NCBI GenBank assembly: GCA_030374805.1
Contig: JARGSG010000196.1
Coordinates: forward strand, 352,261-416,260
Reading direction: 5' to 3'
Source: Gracilaria gracilis
Lineage: Eukaryota; Rhodophyta; Florideophyceae; Gracilariales; Gracilariaceae
Length of the DNA stretch: 64,000 nucleotides
Part shown: piece after piece, positions 30,910 to 43,467 of the stretch
How the letters are laid out: the number at the start of each line of letters is the position of its first letter
Position numbering within the stretch: the stretch's first letter is position 1
Translations under genes and position numbers: made by a program
Notes under the pieces: model-generated
Databases searched by the model: none
What the model saw: only the letters and a program-made list of their open reading frames with translations
What the model was told of the DNA's origin: nothing

Positions 30910-31717
30910 TTGGCGGGGAAAATTGCAGGCTCACGAAAACGTTCGGAATATTCCCCTCGATAGGGTAGCACCGCGAACGAAGCACTACGGGAATGACACA
31001 GCTAAGCCAGATGAAAATCCGAGGTCAAACCGTCACGACAAGCTTCGGAGCGATGGTACCAGGCCGTAGTCGATAGAGATCCACGTGTTCATACGGTCAC
31101 GAGATGCGTATTCGGAAGGGAGTAGCACGGCAACGACAAGGTGTTGGAAATGGGCCGCTGGGAACAGGGGAAAGAAAAAAACCCAAAAAGAGGAGAAAGA
31201 TAACTACCAGAGTCGAAAAAAGAGAGAAAGAATGAAGCAAACCCAATACAGGGGTGAGCATACGACAATAGGTCGAAACGAAACAATCAAATAGTGGTTA
31301 TACTCTGAGCTCCACAAGGGTGGGTAATTATACGTGAACAACAGGGTCGGCACTCCATTTGGTGGTGAACATTTCGCGAAGGCGTGATAGTTAGAGCCAG
31401 AAGTCCTTGCTTAACAAGGGGCGATTAACTTGGAGGAGTGGTGCCCAAACCTTTAATTACTGAGCTCGGCGCACCACTGACAGTGGGTGTGCCGGGCAAA
31501 ATAATCTATAAAATATCTAAGTAAATACAGCAATGCTGGATGCACTGCCTCCGGCATATCCGTGCTACAGGTGTGCTACTAACACCCGCTAAGTGGCACC
31601 TCGAGCCATTCAATCCACTTGTGCATCTGTGGAAATTACCTCAGCGAGGCGACACGCTAATAGCGGTGTAGCTCACATATATCTACTAACGCATGATACG
31701 GAAATTAACTAAGTCCT
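30910..31717. other. Non-coding stretch with a purine-rich tract
   Basis: A strongly purine-rich plus-strand tract runs from about 31160 to 31235. No gene is recognisable. It could be a polypurine tract of a lost retroelement. Confidence 0.35.
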
Positions 31718-32580
31718 TCAAATCGCCTCCAAGGAGTGTTTTCCTTCAAATCTTATCCGGAGAACGGCTGTAGCGTACACTCCTGACTTCTTTCGAATGC
31801 TAGATACCTTTCCAACACCCCACTCTTTTGTGTTCGCTTTCCAGTACGTATCGAATAGATCCCTTATTTTGATATATTGCGACAGTACTACTTTAAACCT
31901 TGGCTGCCGCAGTACCTCTTCTCCGTACACCATGGCGCATCGAACGATGTGAAAACATGAGAACCATATGATTATGTTCCTCCCGCAACTGCACCTAACG
32001 TCAAGAGTGCGCTTTACACGCTTACCCGTTCCTACGACCTTGGGCGCGAGTAAGGGTTGAGTGCCGCGATTGGCGTATTGGTTGCAGAAGAGGTTGTAAT
32101 CGGGGGTGGTGTCTTTGGTTTCGAAGTATTGGGGCCCTTCATTATACTGGCGTTCTCGGTGGACGACTTCGTATGATCGATTAACGGTTTGCGTCGCACA
32201 AGCTCAAAGCACGTAACAGGCCCCATCGAGCTCCCTTCCAGATTCAGTTTTGGGCAGTAAACGAACCGCAGTTCTACAATAAAAGCTTTGACTACCGCAT
32301 AAGAATTGTAAGGATCAATGCTCAGCTCCTTGAATTTGGTGAGGGTGTAGCTCGTTTGATCGGCCATCATTTGGTCTTGAATTGTTTTCGGTAAAGGTAT
32401 CTGGCAGTCTGTGATAGAACGATGCTTGAAACTCAAAGGATTCATTGACCTCAGATGTGAGGTTCTCCTTTCTTCCGCCCTTCTCCTGGTAGCTCGCCGT
32501 AGTTCGTCAGGTATCCGGGAGAGTGGAACCTTTTTAGTTTGTATGCATGCCCGGTATCCATGTAGTGCAATTGGATGCAC
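31718..32580 (-). pseudogene. MULE/FAR1-type transposase C-terminal relic with SWIM finger
   Basis: Two minus-strand frames. The first (from 32580) ends in a serine/proline-rich linker. The second contains VKRTLDVRCSCGRN, then WFSCFHIVRC, fitting the SWIM pattern CxC..CxH, followed by YGEEVLRQPRFKVVLSQYI, a typical post-SWIM segment. The frames change near 32030. The catalytic domain is absent. Together with 30529-30909 this suggests remains of a second MULE, inverted relative to the first. Confidence 0.45.
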
Positions 32581-33032
32581 TGTCCGAATGGGTGCATATT
32601 AGGAAAATCTGATTGTTATTGGGCACATGGGTGCAGCTCAGGGATTCCCACGTGTAAGGTGGTGACGGCTGTCGGTCACCCCTACGGGAGCCCTTGATAG
32701 GTAGATTGTTTATTATTTTCGAAACGTGGCTACTGCCCTCGGAGATGTACTTAAGCACCTCACGTCGGGCAGAGCTCACAGTGGTAAACCTCAAGTACCC
32801 CCTAGACGACTATCTATCGTCTAGCTTCCCATAGGGCCGTTCTGCCGTCACTACCTGTGCTGCACGCCTATCTCGTGCCTTGTTGTTAGCTTCCGTCTGC
32901 ATGTTCCTTCGTCCCCGCTTGGGTGCTGCGCATACTACCTCCTAGTTTGGGCATAGTACACAGCAGTAGCTGTCGCATTACTACAACTGGTCTTCCGACT
33001 TAGAAACTCCCACTTGGGTCTTTCTGGTGTAA
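32581..33032. other. Leader region of the second gypsy element, no gene
   Basis: 450 bp without a supported frame. By position it would hold the 5' LTR or primer-binding site of the gypsy copy that follows, but I see no match to the sequence after 39471 and therefore cannot define an LTR pair. Confidence 0.3.
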
Positions 33033-34762
33033 TTGGCCCTCTCAGGACTTGACTGTCACTTTCCCACGTTTGACTATACAGTTCTCCGGGGAGCGTTTGC
33101 CGCCCACTTTGAAGTCGCTTCTATCTCAGGGTTTTTACCAACACGCCCATCTTTGGAATCCGTGTGCGGCAATCTGGACGACAACACTCCTCAGTCTACC
33201 GTAATTGCCGCTCCTCAGGGATCTTCTCGTGGACACGCTGGACCTGCTCCAGCACTAAAGGACAGTGGCACTGACGAAGTGCTGCCTGCTCCCAATTCAG
33301 GGCCTCCGAGCACCCGAAGTGCTCATGGGAAAATCCTACCACTTGTGGACAATCCGGAGCAAATAATCCGACATTCTACACCAACCGACCTTCAGAACCA
33401 TCTTGAGGCTGTGCGCCAGCACGCCCCTCACGAGACTGCCATTCAGAGACCACAAACCCCGGTGGTTGTACCGCCCGAACCCCTCCTGGGAAGTCCCCAC
33501 CGGCCCAATTGAAAGCGGTGCTCAACCCCTTCCGGGAAGTCTACTCATAGCACTGCGACCCCTATTGGAGTTGATGGTAACCCTTGAGGCCGAATGACGC
33601 ATCTCTGCACGAGTTAACGCTGAGACCGAGGGCTTGTTGGATACTCTTACCCAGCGGGTTGGCTCGAAAATGACCGTTACCGGAGTTCTGGATAGCACTA
33701 TAGCCACCAGTGTTCACACTGAGGTGCAGCGCCGTCTATAGCTCACCCAATATGGATTTGAGCAATTTGTTAATCGTCAACCGGCCATTTGGGAATGGCA
33801 ACCGCCCACTATCCCTGCCCAACATGAACCAGATTCAAGACTCAGCAGAGACCCCAACGTTGATAGACCCTATCTGGGCAACCCCTTCTCCCGCGGGGAA
33901 GCGGAAGAGTACCGTTCGCGATTCCCGAAAGGGTCGCGACACAGGGAGAATATGGAAGTCCACAGACCGACGCCGGAACCGAAGATAGTCATCCCGCAAG
34001 GGCCGTGACTTTTCCGACTTGGATGATTCAAATTCTGCTTCAGACAAAGACCAGGACTGGAGCGATTCGGAAGACTCCGACCCCTAAGTGGACATATCGC
34101 ACTTACAACGCATACGTCCCAATAAAGAGGAATTTATGCAAGTGCTGAACTTTAAGCACTATCGCCTCAATGATCGAAGTTCTCATTACAACTCCACGGT
34201 GTCTCGCGCCGTGGCCAAGCATGCTAAAATTAGGCAGTTGCAAACGCCCTTGAAGTTCTCGGGAAAAGATCCAATATTGGTCCTACGATTTCTGGCGCCG
34301 TTCAAGAACGTGTGCAACCAGAATGGTGTTCATGAAGGCCCAGCTCTCTGGCTATTCAGTTTCTTCTTGGACCAAATCGCTAAGGGTATTATCACTGCAA
34401 AGATCACGGGCGAATCTGGGGCGGGGAGCACTAGGAGTTCGGAACTTCTCGCGTCCTACCCAGAGGCGCTCAACTACCTCCCCGAGGTTTATGCCACGGA
34501 CGATATCCAATCTGAGGCTGTTCACGATATAATTACACACCGCCAGAGCTCAGCAGTGACAGAACGCGAATTCGCTGATAAATTGGGGATTGAGAACCTC
34601 CGATGTGGCAACATCTTCCCGGAGGCGCGTTTGGAAGCCCTCTTCGTCGAAAGGTTGCTACCCGCAATTAGGGCCAGTGTGCGTAGTTATTCCTCCACGC
34701 ATCCCAAAGGGGTCTTACGCCAGCTTGTTAGCTACGCTGAAGGGCTTGTCGATACCCATTGA
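33033..34762 (+). pseudogene. gag: Gag region of second gypsy element
   Basis: An N-terminal proline-rich segment (33033-33512) is followed by a frame holding AEGLLDTL-like and RISARVN segments, interrupted by TGA at 33595 and TAG at 33739. It then runs to an intact 224-residue frame (34088-34762) with a capsid-like helical core (HAKIRQLQTPLKFSGKDPIL, EALNYLPEVY). No zinc knuckle is seen. Recognition as gag rests mainly on its position before protease. Confidence 0.5.
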
Positions 34763-35589
34763 GGTGGTAAGAAGTACTACAAAAAACTACAGGCTGCGAA
34801 GAGCAGCAAACCCAGTCGGGTCTAACTCGGTGTCTCCTATGAAACCGACGAACCATCCTGGGTTGTGCGCTTTGAAGATGAAAGCGCTTTAGCACTGGCT
34901 CTCCAACAATCGCCCCCTTCATTTCCTTCAGTTCCCTGTACGGGCCCGTCGAGACCATCAACGACACCACCTTCTTGGGATCTTCTCTATCAACAGAAAC
35001 CCCCATGAGAGACTCATACGGTACAACAAAAGCCATCTTCGTATCGAATGGCACCGAAATCGGTTAACAAGGTGACACCATGTGGAATTTGTTTATCCAC
35101 CTCGTGCCCAGGCTTCGAATGGCTCCCACCCAAGTACCGGAACACCCTGTTGCAGCTTCCCGAAGCGAAATACTACCATCGCGTTTCTGAAGGATACCAA
35201 AAGCCCAAGCCATGGGGCAACAAGCGGCCCAGCTCGGGTGGTCAACAGCGCTCCAACGTGCTATGCCGAGGGGCCCCAAAACCCATCCAAGACTCATTCC
35301 TCAGGAACGCGCTTCTGTGCCCTCGCAGCGTCCTCAACAGGTTAGCCAGGTCCTCAACTTTAGAGACTCCCAACCGGGTGGAAATATATCTGAGAACCTG
35401 TAGGGAAACAGCGAAGAGTCCATGTCTTTCACAAGAGGTTCAAGTCTCACCCCACGGGTTTCAATAGAGTCAATCCCCGAGAGGGACCCTTCGGAAGTCC
35501 AATCCAATAATTATCTCACGAGTTCTTCGCCCAGCAACACCGAACTCGGTGACGTTTTGGTCATGACCCGGGAGAATTACAAAGTCTAG

Positions 35590-36468
35590 TTGGAAACTGG
35601 ACTCACACCTCGTACCACAAGAACCCTCCTGGACACACTGGACACTAGCGCGGAACCGAGTATCATCCATGCAAAAGACCTTCCCGACCAGTACACACTT
35701 AATCTGAACATCCGCAAGACCCCTCGGGTATTCAATGCTTCTAAAGACCCCATGCACATTCTGGGGTCCATCATCCTTCGCACCAGTCTGGGAAATTTAG
35801 TCCAGCGCGTCCCATTCCTGGTGACTACCAACCTAGCTGCTGATGCCTTTTTGGGAACCTCCTTCATTGAATGTCATTTCCGCGCCATCTATCCCCGCGA
35901 ACGCAACTTAGCCCTCTATTGGTCCCCACCAGTGGCGATAGTTAGCGCTTTCCATGGCCCAGCCGGGGACAAAAAAACGGTCGACTATACTCCCTCGAAC
36001 AACACTCTCCAAGAAGGTTCGACTTGGTCAAAAGATATGCATGCCACCCATGGTCCAACGAAAAGCTCTCGTTACATGCGAAACCTCGGAACTGGTGTTC
36101 TTGCAAAGCCACCCCAAAACGTTATCAAGAGACCTTTCGCTCATTGCAAACGGAGTCATGAACATCTCGCCACGTCACCCCTTTCTGGTACTGGTCAGCT
36201 ACTTCTGACACACAGTGAACCTGAATATGGGCACTCATTAGAGGGAAACGATAATCCGGAAACGGATTGGCGTGAGACGATCCACATTGGTCAAGAGTTC
36301 AGCCCTTACCGGGATCGAATCTTGAATCTGTTACATGAATCCGAGAACATGTGGTCTGGCCTCCCCGGTCAGACAAATGCTGCTCTTCACAGGATTACGC
36401 TGAAACCGGGCGCTAACCCAGTTTTCCAAGTTCCCTACAAGGCCAATCAGAAAGCAAGAGAAATGTAA
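35590..36468 (+). pseudogene. Protease region of second gypsy element
   Basis: The frame contains LLDTLDTSAEPSIIHAK, matching the retroviral-type aspartic protease active site but with D-T-S instead of D-T-G. Further on it has TNLAADAFLGTSFIECH, the family's second conserved block. The C-terminal part (LKPGANPVFQVPYKAN) is the usual lead-in to reverse transcriptase. TAA at 36466 interrupts it, and the frame continues with GLEVQRMLEFGVVELSKVEW. Confidence 0.65.
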
Positions 36469-37030
36469 GGCCTCGAAGTCCAACGCATGCTGGAGTTCGG
36501 AGTTGTTGAACTTTCTAAAGTTGAATGGGCGAGCCTAATCCTCTGCCTCGAAGAAGGATAGCATTTGGATTTTCTGCATTGACTATCGACTACGGAACGC
36601 GCTAACCCCACAGGAAGCATACCTGATACTCCGTATGGTCGAATATATAGACTCCCTCGGCGAGATAACGACCTTCACCACCCTTGACGCCAATTGTGGG
36701 TATTGGCAGGTCAAAACCGCAGAGGATGACCGTGACAAGACGATATTTACTTCCCACATGGGTCTATACAGGTCTGAGAGAATGCCATTCGTGTTAAAGA
36801 ACGCCTCCGTCACTTTCCAGAGGGCGTTGGACATCATCCTCAATAGAGTTAAATGGCAATACGCCTTAGCGTACATTGATGACGTCATCATTTACACGCG
36901 GTCGGGGGAGGAGCATTTCTGCAACGTTCGTAACGTTCTAACCCTTCTACGGGATGCTCGACTCACCCTGAAGCTGAAGAGATGCTTCTTCTGTCCAGCC
37001 TTCGCAGACTATCTCAGACACATAGTTTGA
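36469..37030 (+). pseudogene. Reverse transcriptase region of second gypsy element
   Basis: After a frame change near 36540 the frame carries FCIDYRLRNAL, ITTFTTLDANCGYWQV, DKTIFTSHMGLY and the catalytic LAYIDDVIIYT box. TGA at 37028 stops it, with similarity continuing beyond (PGKPKVSQRT). The YIDD box is intact but the frame is not. Confidence 0.8.
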
Positions 37031-37416
37031 CCCGGGAAACCCAAGGTTTCCCAGCGAACATGCCACTCGATTCGGAAGACCAAACAGCCAGCAACCCAAA
37101 CAGAAATAAGATCTTTTATAGGTTTATGTCACGTTTTCTGGCATTTTGTCCCCAACCTCCCGAGAATTGCAGCTCCGCTGAACCGCAACCTCGAGAAGGT
37201 GCAGCCAATCCATTTTGGAATTCAAACCGACGAGAAATACCAAGCCTCCAGGATCTACGAGATCGATCGATCTCCCCGCCTATTTTGGCGCTTCCCGTTC
37301 CGGGTCGTTCTTACATGCTGGATACGGACGCGTGCGACGTCCAGGTCGGATGTAAACTACTACAAGAGCAGCCTAACGGGAAATAGTAAACACCCGTAGG
37401 ATGTTGGAGTCGCTCA

Positions 37417-37911
37417 TTGTCACGACCCGAACGGGCCTACATGACGACGGAGAAAGAGCTTCTTGCAGTCGTATGGGCAATGCTCTTGCTCAGACCATAT
37501 TTAAAGGGTGAAAGTTTCACCGTACGCATAGATCATCAATTCTTACGGTGGATCCTAAACCTAGCCGACTGTTCCGGTAAGCTCGTTAGATGGCGACTTC
37601 GACTCACCGAGTTCCAATTAGACGTCGTGCAGCGCTCTGGAATAAAGCAGCAGGCTGCTGACGCCCTGTCGCGCATGTCCACTGAATGAATGGATGACGG
37701 ACCTCTGGAGTACGACATTCCATGCTTCGCAGTAGAACCCGAAGTGAATTGCGACTGCCTTGTGACCGCAGCCAAAGAAGGGGACAACGTCTATGAAAAC
37801 GTTCTACTTGTCTGGGAAGACTCAGGAGATTACGAAGAAAACCCCGATAGAGACGCAGTACTGGCCGTCGATACGGAGCAAATCGAAGTGCTCCCAAACC
37901 TCACCGGGTAA
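37417..37911 (+). pseudogene. RNase H and linker region of second gypsy element
   Basis: The frame has ERAYMTTEKELLAVVWAM, FTVRIDHQFLRWIL and QQAADALSRM, the standard RNase H end. A TGA at 37687 follows, then an in-frame acidic linker with LEYDIPCFAVEPE, shared in kind with the relic at 45618-45884. Confidence 0.75.
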
Positions 37912-38084
37912 TTCCATACCGAGCGGGCTAAAAACTCATGCTGCAAAACCCCCTCTGAGACACTAGGAAAACCAAGGCCCTGGTTCGGGTATGACCATCA
38001 TAACTTCCTGTCGAGAACATCGCCGCTCAACGGCGCCAAACACTGCCTGGTAGTACAACCCCTACGGGACCGTGTTCTATGTCT

Positions 38085-39471
38085 CTCACACTAACCACGT
38101 TTGGCAGGGCACTCGGGTGGGAGAAGAATGTACGCTACACTCTGTAGAGATTTCTATTGGCCGTTCATGGCTTATGACGCGTGTCAGACGGTAAAAAACT
38201 GCCGCTCATGTGCTGCCACCGGGGGGGATGCTTAATAAGCATCAGAAGTTTCCAAAGCTATTTCCCGCAGCGGGTCCTTTGTAATATGTCTCGATGTACA
38301 TTTCTGGTCCATTGTCGAAAACCACATATGAAAATCGCTTCATTTTGGTCGTCACTGAGAGCCTCACTAAGCTGACACCGGCCATTCCCCTACGAGCCAC
38401 GCAAGCAACGAATGCAGCAGCCCTTGCCTTCTTGGAAATCTTGATTTTCCCTTACGGGGCTCCCCATTTTCTTCTCGCAGATAACGGACCCAAATTCGTT
38501 GCAAATTCTTTGAAGCTCTTTGTGATGATCTGGGCGTACTTCATCTCATGAGAACTGCATATCATCCCCACATCAACGGACAGGGGAAACGATTTAACCT
38601 CACGCTCGTGGAAAAACTCCGACATTACGTGTCTGAGCACCAGCAAGACTGGGGCGATCTCGTCCTGCCCCTGATATATAACTTCCAAGTTGATCCAACA
38701 ACGGGTATAACACCATTCGACCCGGTGCTCACACGCCCCCCACCGGGGATCGTCGTAGACGCATCCACGAGTGCAATCCCCAATACTGGACCTGGCAAAC
38801 CAAATACTGCTACCGTGAAGCGCTTGACACGTAACCGAATTCAGTTCTTTCTTTCCAAAGCCAAACCCAATATGGATGCCACGCAGAAGCGATACAAAGC
38901 TATGCCTACGTTCTTCCCAGGGGGTTCTGTTTTCCTCGACCACCAAACTCGGAAAACCACCGAGACAGCAGAAGATAAAGTTATTGCACGGAAGCTCCTT
39001 CCGCGTACTACTGGTCTCTTTAAGGTCATGAAGGCAACCGAGAGCACCCTCACCATCCTGGACGGTAATCTACATGACAAGGTCTCAATCGACGGAGTCA
39101 AAAAAGCCCCAAAGGATCGCACTACCACTATGGATAAAGAGTCAGAGCCCTTCCACCCTACCCACTTCACTCCCAGCGAGCGAGCCTCCCCCAACACTGC
39201 CACATCCCATTTCTCCGGGGAATTTTCTCTACCACACGACAATCCTGTCTCGGCAGATCCAATATTGCCCTTTTGGGATGTAAGAGAAGCCGCGTTAGGC
39301 GCCGGAAAAGACGCCGCAAACCTTCCAGAACTACTTCGAAATGACTCCATCCCCGAATGGGTAGTCGAGAAAGTGGTGGAAGAGGCCATGTCACCCAACG
39401 GGACACCAAATGGTCAAGGTACGATGTTACAGCTTCCTACATTCACAGGATATATGGAAACCCTGTATTAG
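38085..39471 (+). pseudogene. Integrase and C-terminal region of second gypsy element
   Basis: The HHCC finger region (RLAGHSGGRRMYATLCRDFYW, then CRSC) is broken by stops, including an in-frame TAA before PRLAGH. The catalytic core follows: VVTESLTKLTPAIPL, FLLADNGPKF, YHPHINGQGKRFNLTL. The first catalytic Asp is Glu, and the Glu of the usual NGQxER is Lys, so the enzyme would be dead even without stops. A 307-residue open frame (38548-39471) covers the end of the core and the C-terminal domain with a serine/proline-rich tail. Confidence 0.75.
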
Positions 39472-40699
39472 TATCCTTCAAAACTTCGTCACTAGGCTTC
39501 GAACCAGGAAACACCGGTAAACCCACAGGGACCAAAATAACGCGTTTAAGCCCACTTGCTGCGCACGTTCTTGGCTTCACCATGACACGTGACGATGAAT
39601 GCGATGTACAACACGGCGCCATTTGCGACGTGTAGCAGCGCGGCCATGCGCATTCCGCATACTACGCTGGTGTGCACAGTGCACACACACGAGGTACACG
39701 CCAAGTGGGTAGCTGATTCGGTCTACAGTAATACCTCTAAGAACGGACGAGCACCACCTCAAAAAATCTAAGTGTTTTGATGTCGCTTGCACTCCAAACC
39801 GAGTATTCTAAGCTTCCCAAACGCGGTCGCTGCCGAGATACAGACAAAAGAAGCAATTTCCGTTTCTGACTCCATATGGGATGGTAAGGTACAAACGAAA
39901 ATTTTTAATTGTTTTTGCAAGTAAACCTTCGGGCTGATCGCGAACACCAGCACGTACACCGGTACTCACAGTGTGCGGCAGCGCAGCACCGCCTATTGTG
40001 CACCGCGACCATTACTGTAGGGGTACACATCTCACGAGCCTATACCTCTGTAGTCCAAACACGCTCTAAGAGGGGGAGGGACCTACGCGAACATTCGCAA
40101 AGCCCAACCACGGCGCGGATGCTAATCTTTACGGCATAGCGACGCATAAACCCCGCTGGAACCAATATTATCCGCATTCCTCCCCTGGGATATCAAATGT
40201 GAAAAACGGTCAATGACGTCGCGATCTTTATTGATTCGAAAGACGCCAACCTATGATTTCCCCTGAAGGGTGTGACTTCGACGACGCACAGTGTCCGCCG
40301 AACTGCTTTCTCAGAGTGCCACCGAGGACTCGGAAGAGCTAGATTGTCCCGCAGCGGAGAAGGCAGCCACAGACAGACGCTCGCCACAACTAACGATCTT
40401 GTTCCTGCCCTCATCGGGCTCTCCCACATCGGCCTCCGCGTTACCGCCCTCTATAGAAGCTTTATCACCACTCAGATCAGTCGCATAAAAACTACCACCC
40501 ACGTCGGGTTGCGCCGCATGCGAAGAAAGGGCTTCCGTCACCTGCGAGGCGCAACCCTTCGTTATCCGGAGCTGTACAGTATTCAACACCTTAGAAGGTT
40601 TGCCCTCTTTAATACACGTCCCTTTGGTGGCATGAAGCGGGAAGGAAATCCTCTTCACCGCGTCGTTCATGTGATGGTAAACCATCCCAGTAAGGACAC
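39472..40699. other. Region after the second gypsy element, no supported gene
   Basis: Would contain the 3' LTR of that element. The plus-strand frame 40272-40913 and the opposing minus-strand frames are open but unrecognised and mutually overlapping; I could not choose between them. Confidence 0.3.
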
Positions 40700-42760
40700 C
40701 AATCGAGGTCCCGAGGATGGGATCCTAACGAGCATGAACGTCTCCCCCTTCGGAAGGGACATGCGTAAGATTAAAGCGTGCCGTTATGTCCTCGACAAAC
40801 TCCCGCGCAATCTGAAAACTGTGAGGAATAATGATCTCGATCAAAACCTCTCGAAGGCCTGTTGCTTGTTGGGACAACAAGCGAAGAGTGAAACATCGCT
40901 CACTCATCTTTGAGCGGCAATCAGAGAGCTCAGAAACAAATCTGGCGGCTCCAAACCCTTCTGCTGACATTTTGCCTTAAGGGCATCGAACTGCACCCAC
41001 GTTGAGACTTGCCGCGTGACCTGGCGCCAAGGTCACGCTCTGAACCAGAGGGCTGAGCGTTAGTGAGAAACCAGTCCCCATGACTGAAATACCCATCGTG
41101 GGGGAAGCCACCGAATGCAACGGACCCGTTGGAACAACGAACACACCATTGCGGGAGGAGCCACCGAATGGGGCGAACCCGTTGGCACAACGGGAACCCT
41201 GCCACCACCGAGAACCATCGCCAAACCCGACTAAGGCGCTGCACCAGACCCAGATTGAGCCGCGTTCTGATTCGGCCTAGGAGGAGCGCCCCCGGCAATG
41301 GCTGCAACCTGCAGATCTGAAGGAACGGCAGCCTGAGCTGCACTCTGGTCACCGGCAGGACTCCCAACAGGGACGGCACTGTCTTGACCAGGGCTGGGTA
41401 TATCCACTGGACGGAGGGAAATATCCTCCTCATCATCATCCTGCGACCAAAAAGTGGGGCGCGGTTCGCGGGCTCCGTAGGACCGGGAAGTGGCCCAGAG
41501 GGATCATGAAGACATTCTTCTACGAAACCTACCCCGTGGGGCCAGGTGTATTTGAACTCGATCTTGCCGGTTCCCGGAATCCTCTCCCCAACGGGACGAA
41601 ACGGTGGCATGTTCACGTACGCCTTCCTGTCATCTTTCCCAGCGAAATGCTTTGGTATGTCGTGATTGAGGTCCTCCTCATAATATTATCAGACAAAACC
41701 CGAGGTTTGGGACCATTCTACGCGAAAGACGTTCTCCAGAAGTGATCGAACGTGATGAAACTGGTATTGGGAACCACGAACAATGTTCTGTACACCAAAC
41801 GCGCGGTAATATACTAAAGCCAAGGCCGGGAGCAGGAAGAGACGACACTATGGGGACTTCGAGTTTGCGTTTTCGGAGACGTAGCAGTCACGACACTTGG
41901 TACGGATCGGAACTTCATAACGGGCCGCGTAAAGTAAGCCCATGAACACGAACACGACCCGCTCCACAAAGAAGATCTACCACAGGGCGTTCGTGAAAGC
42001 TGTCTTAGGTCGTAGCAAGAGATTCGTGTAATAAGCACTGAACGACGGATTTGGTATACTCATATGGTAAGATACTGAGATGATACCCCCCAAGGTGTTG
42101 CCAATACGAGTACAATGCTGCTTCATCGCTTTTTTGGGCATTTCAGAGTACTCCCGCTTGTGCCCAAGAGATAGGAACTTGTGCGTCTCCCTGATGCAAG
42201 CATCATCGGCGATAAACTCTCCGCAATATGCACGGTCGCGAACCCAGTATATCTGGTCATACGGCGGCTTGAACGAAGCAACACCAAGAAGACAGTGCCC
42301 AGGGGGTGGAATCGACATGTTCTCTCCCAGTTGAGCATAATCAGCTTCCAACTGCTTGGTTATATCAACAATTTGACGCTGATAGTCGATCTCATCCCAG
42401 CAACAGGCAAACGGCATATCCGGACGCCGACTCCCAAAGTCAACAGTCTGGATGTCCCGCGAAGGACTGATCTGCATGTGCCCTCAGCGAACGCGCCATG
42501 ACTCCAGAAGCCCGCGGCGATTCTTCTGTGAGAAAATCTGGTTAATGGGGACCGACTCGAATCGCTTCGCGTCGAAGAAGACTGACCGCATCAGAAGATA
42601 TTGAGATACGGGATACGGATTCGCCATATGGCGAGCGCCACCATGGACCCGCCTGGGAGCTGTAGTGTGATCGTAAGCCTGCGCAGAATTAAGCCACCCT
42701 GGATTCAACCCAGCGGGAGCGCTACCCTAGGCAACGAGGACCGATCCGCAGCGCCGCCAC
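40700..42760 (-). pseudogene. Unrecognised decayed long ORF, probably a retroelement protein
   Basis: Minus-strand frames 42708-42484 and 42477-41977 are the same frame, separated only by a TGA at 42484. The frame continues past a stop at 41977 with FVFMGLLYAARYEVPIRTKC and CRDCYVSENANSKSP. Further pieces include MPPFRPVGERIPGTGKIEFK, a Pro/Ala/Gln-rich linker near 41300-41420 and VSTWVQFDALKAKCQQKG near 40960. The composition is protein-like and lesions are mostly stops. I cannot place the family. A gag-like structural protein of an unknown retroelement is one possibility. Confidence 0.35.
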
Positions 42761-43467
42761 CGGTAGGGGCTACGAATCGCAAAATAGTTCCCTCGCGGTC
42801 GAAAATGTCAGTAGCCGTGGAAGACCACACGCCAATCGAAGATCATCACTGATGTTCTTCCACCCGGTTGCGGGACAGGATCCAATGTTGGATGAGGAGC
42901 CCAATGTGTAACGGGGTGACAGACGCTTTCAAGTCAATTTTGCACAACGCGCAAGAGCTCCTTCCCAGTGGGGATAGACTTTTGGTACCGAATCTCGGCT
43001 ATTGTCCTGCCCGTGTAACGGGTGGCAACATAGACATCCTTAAACATAAGTAAAACTGTGCTTTCTCTTCATTTCTTCTGCTCTTCCTCTCTGGCGGGGT
43101 ATCCACTCTACCTCTATCATCCTTACCAAGGTCTTATTACTTCTTTTCTTCGTTAATTCTTTTCTTCACAGATTCTTCTCCTTCTTCTTCTTCCGGGTCT
43201 TCTTGTTCATAGAGTCTTTCTTAGATCCCACCATCGTGGTCAACTTAGCACTTTAAACTGGGATCCCTTGATCGCTAACGCAAAATCGTTACCAGACTTA
43301 GGCATGGTCTATGTTTGGCGGCAACTTTCGTTCGATACGGTTGTGGTTTCGCACGATCTTGGATTCGGGGTGGTTCTCAACGTGCTCGTCCGAGTCAATT
43401 GAGAGAGGATATCCAAACTAGAGAATTTGGTACTGTATGAACTCTTTGATGTTGAAACAGTGTCTAG
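42761..43467. other. Region with a long polypyrimidine tract
   Basis: No gene seen. From 43060 to 43210 the plus strand is strongly C/T-rich, that is, purine-rich on the minus strand, just after the end of the minus-strand gypsy relic. That is where its polypurine tract and 3' LTR would be expected. Confidence 0.4.

Larger units (their letters stand above)
33033..39471 (+). mobile_element. Decayed Ty3/gypsy retrotransposon (second family)
   Basis: Gag-, protease-, reverse-transcriptase-, RNase H- and integrase-like pieces follow one another on the plus strand in gypsy order, split by many stops and several frameshifts. The family differs from the one at the left edge and is related to the relic at 43468-45920: both share a DIPCF segment between RNase H and integrase. 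Two integrase catalytic residues are replaced. LTRs were not recognised. Confidence 0.8.

Noticed and set aside
40272-40913. 213-codon plus-strand frame as a gene
   Set aside because: Opposing minus-strand frames are equally open and part of a longer decayed frame; no recognisable motif.
43060-43210. CT-rich tract as a CRISPR-like or satellite array
   Set aside because: It has no regular unit; it is a simple polypyrimidine tract consistent with a retroelement polypurine tract on the other strand.
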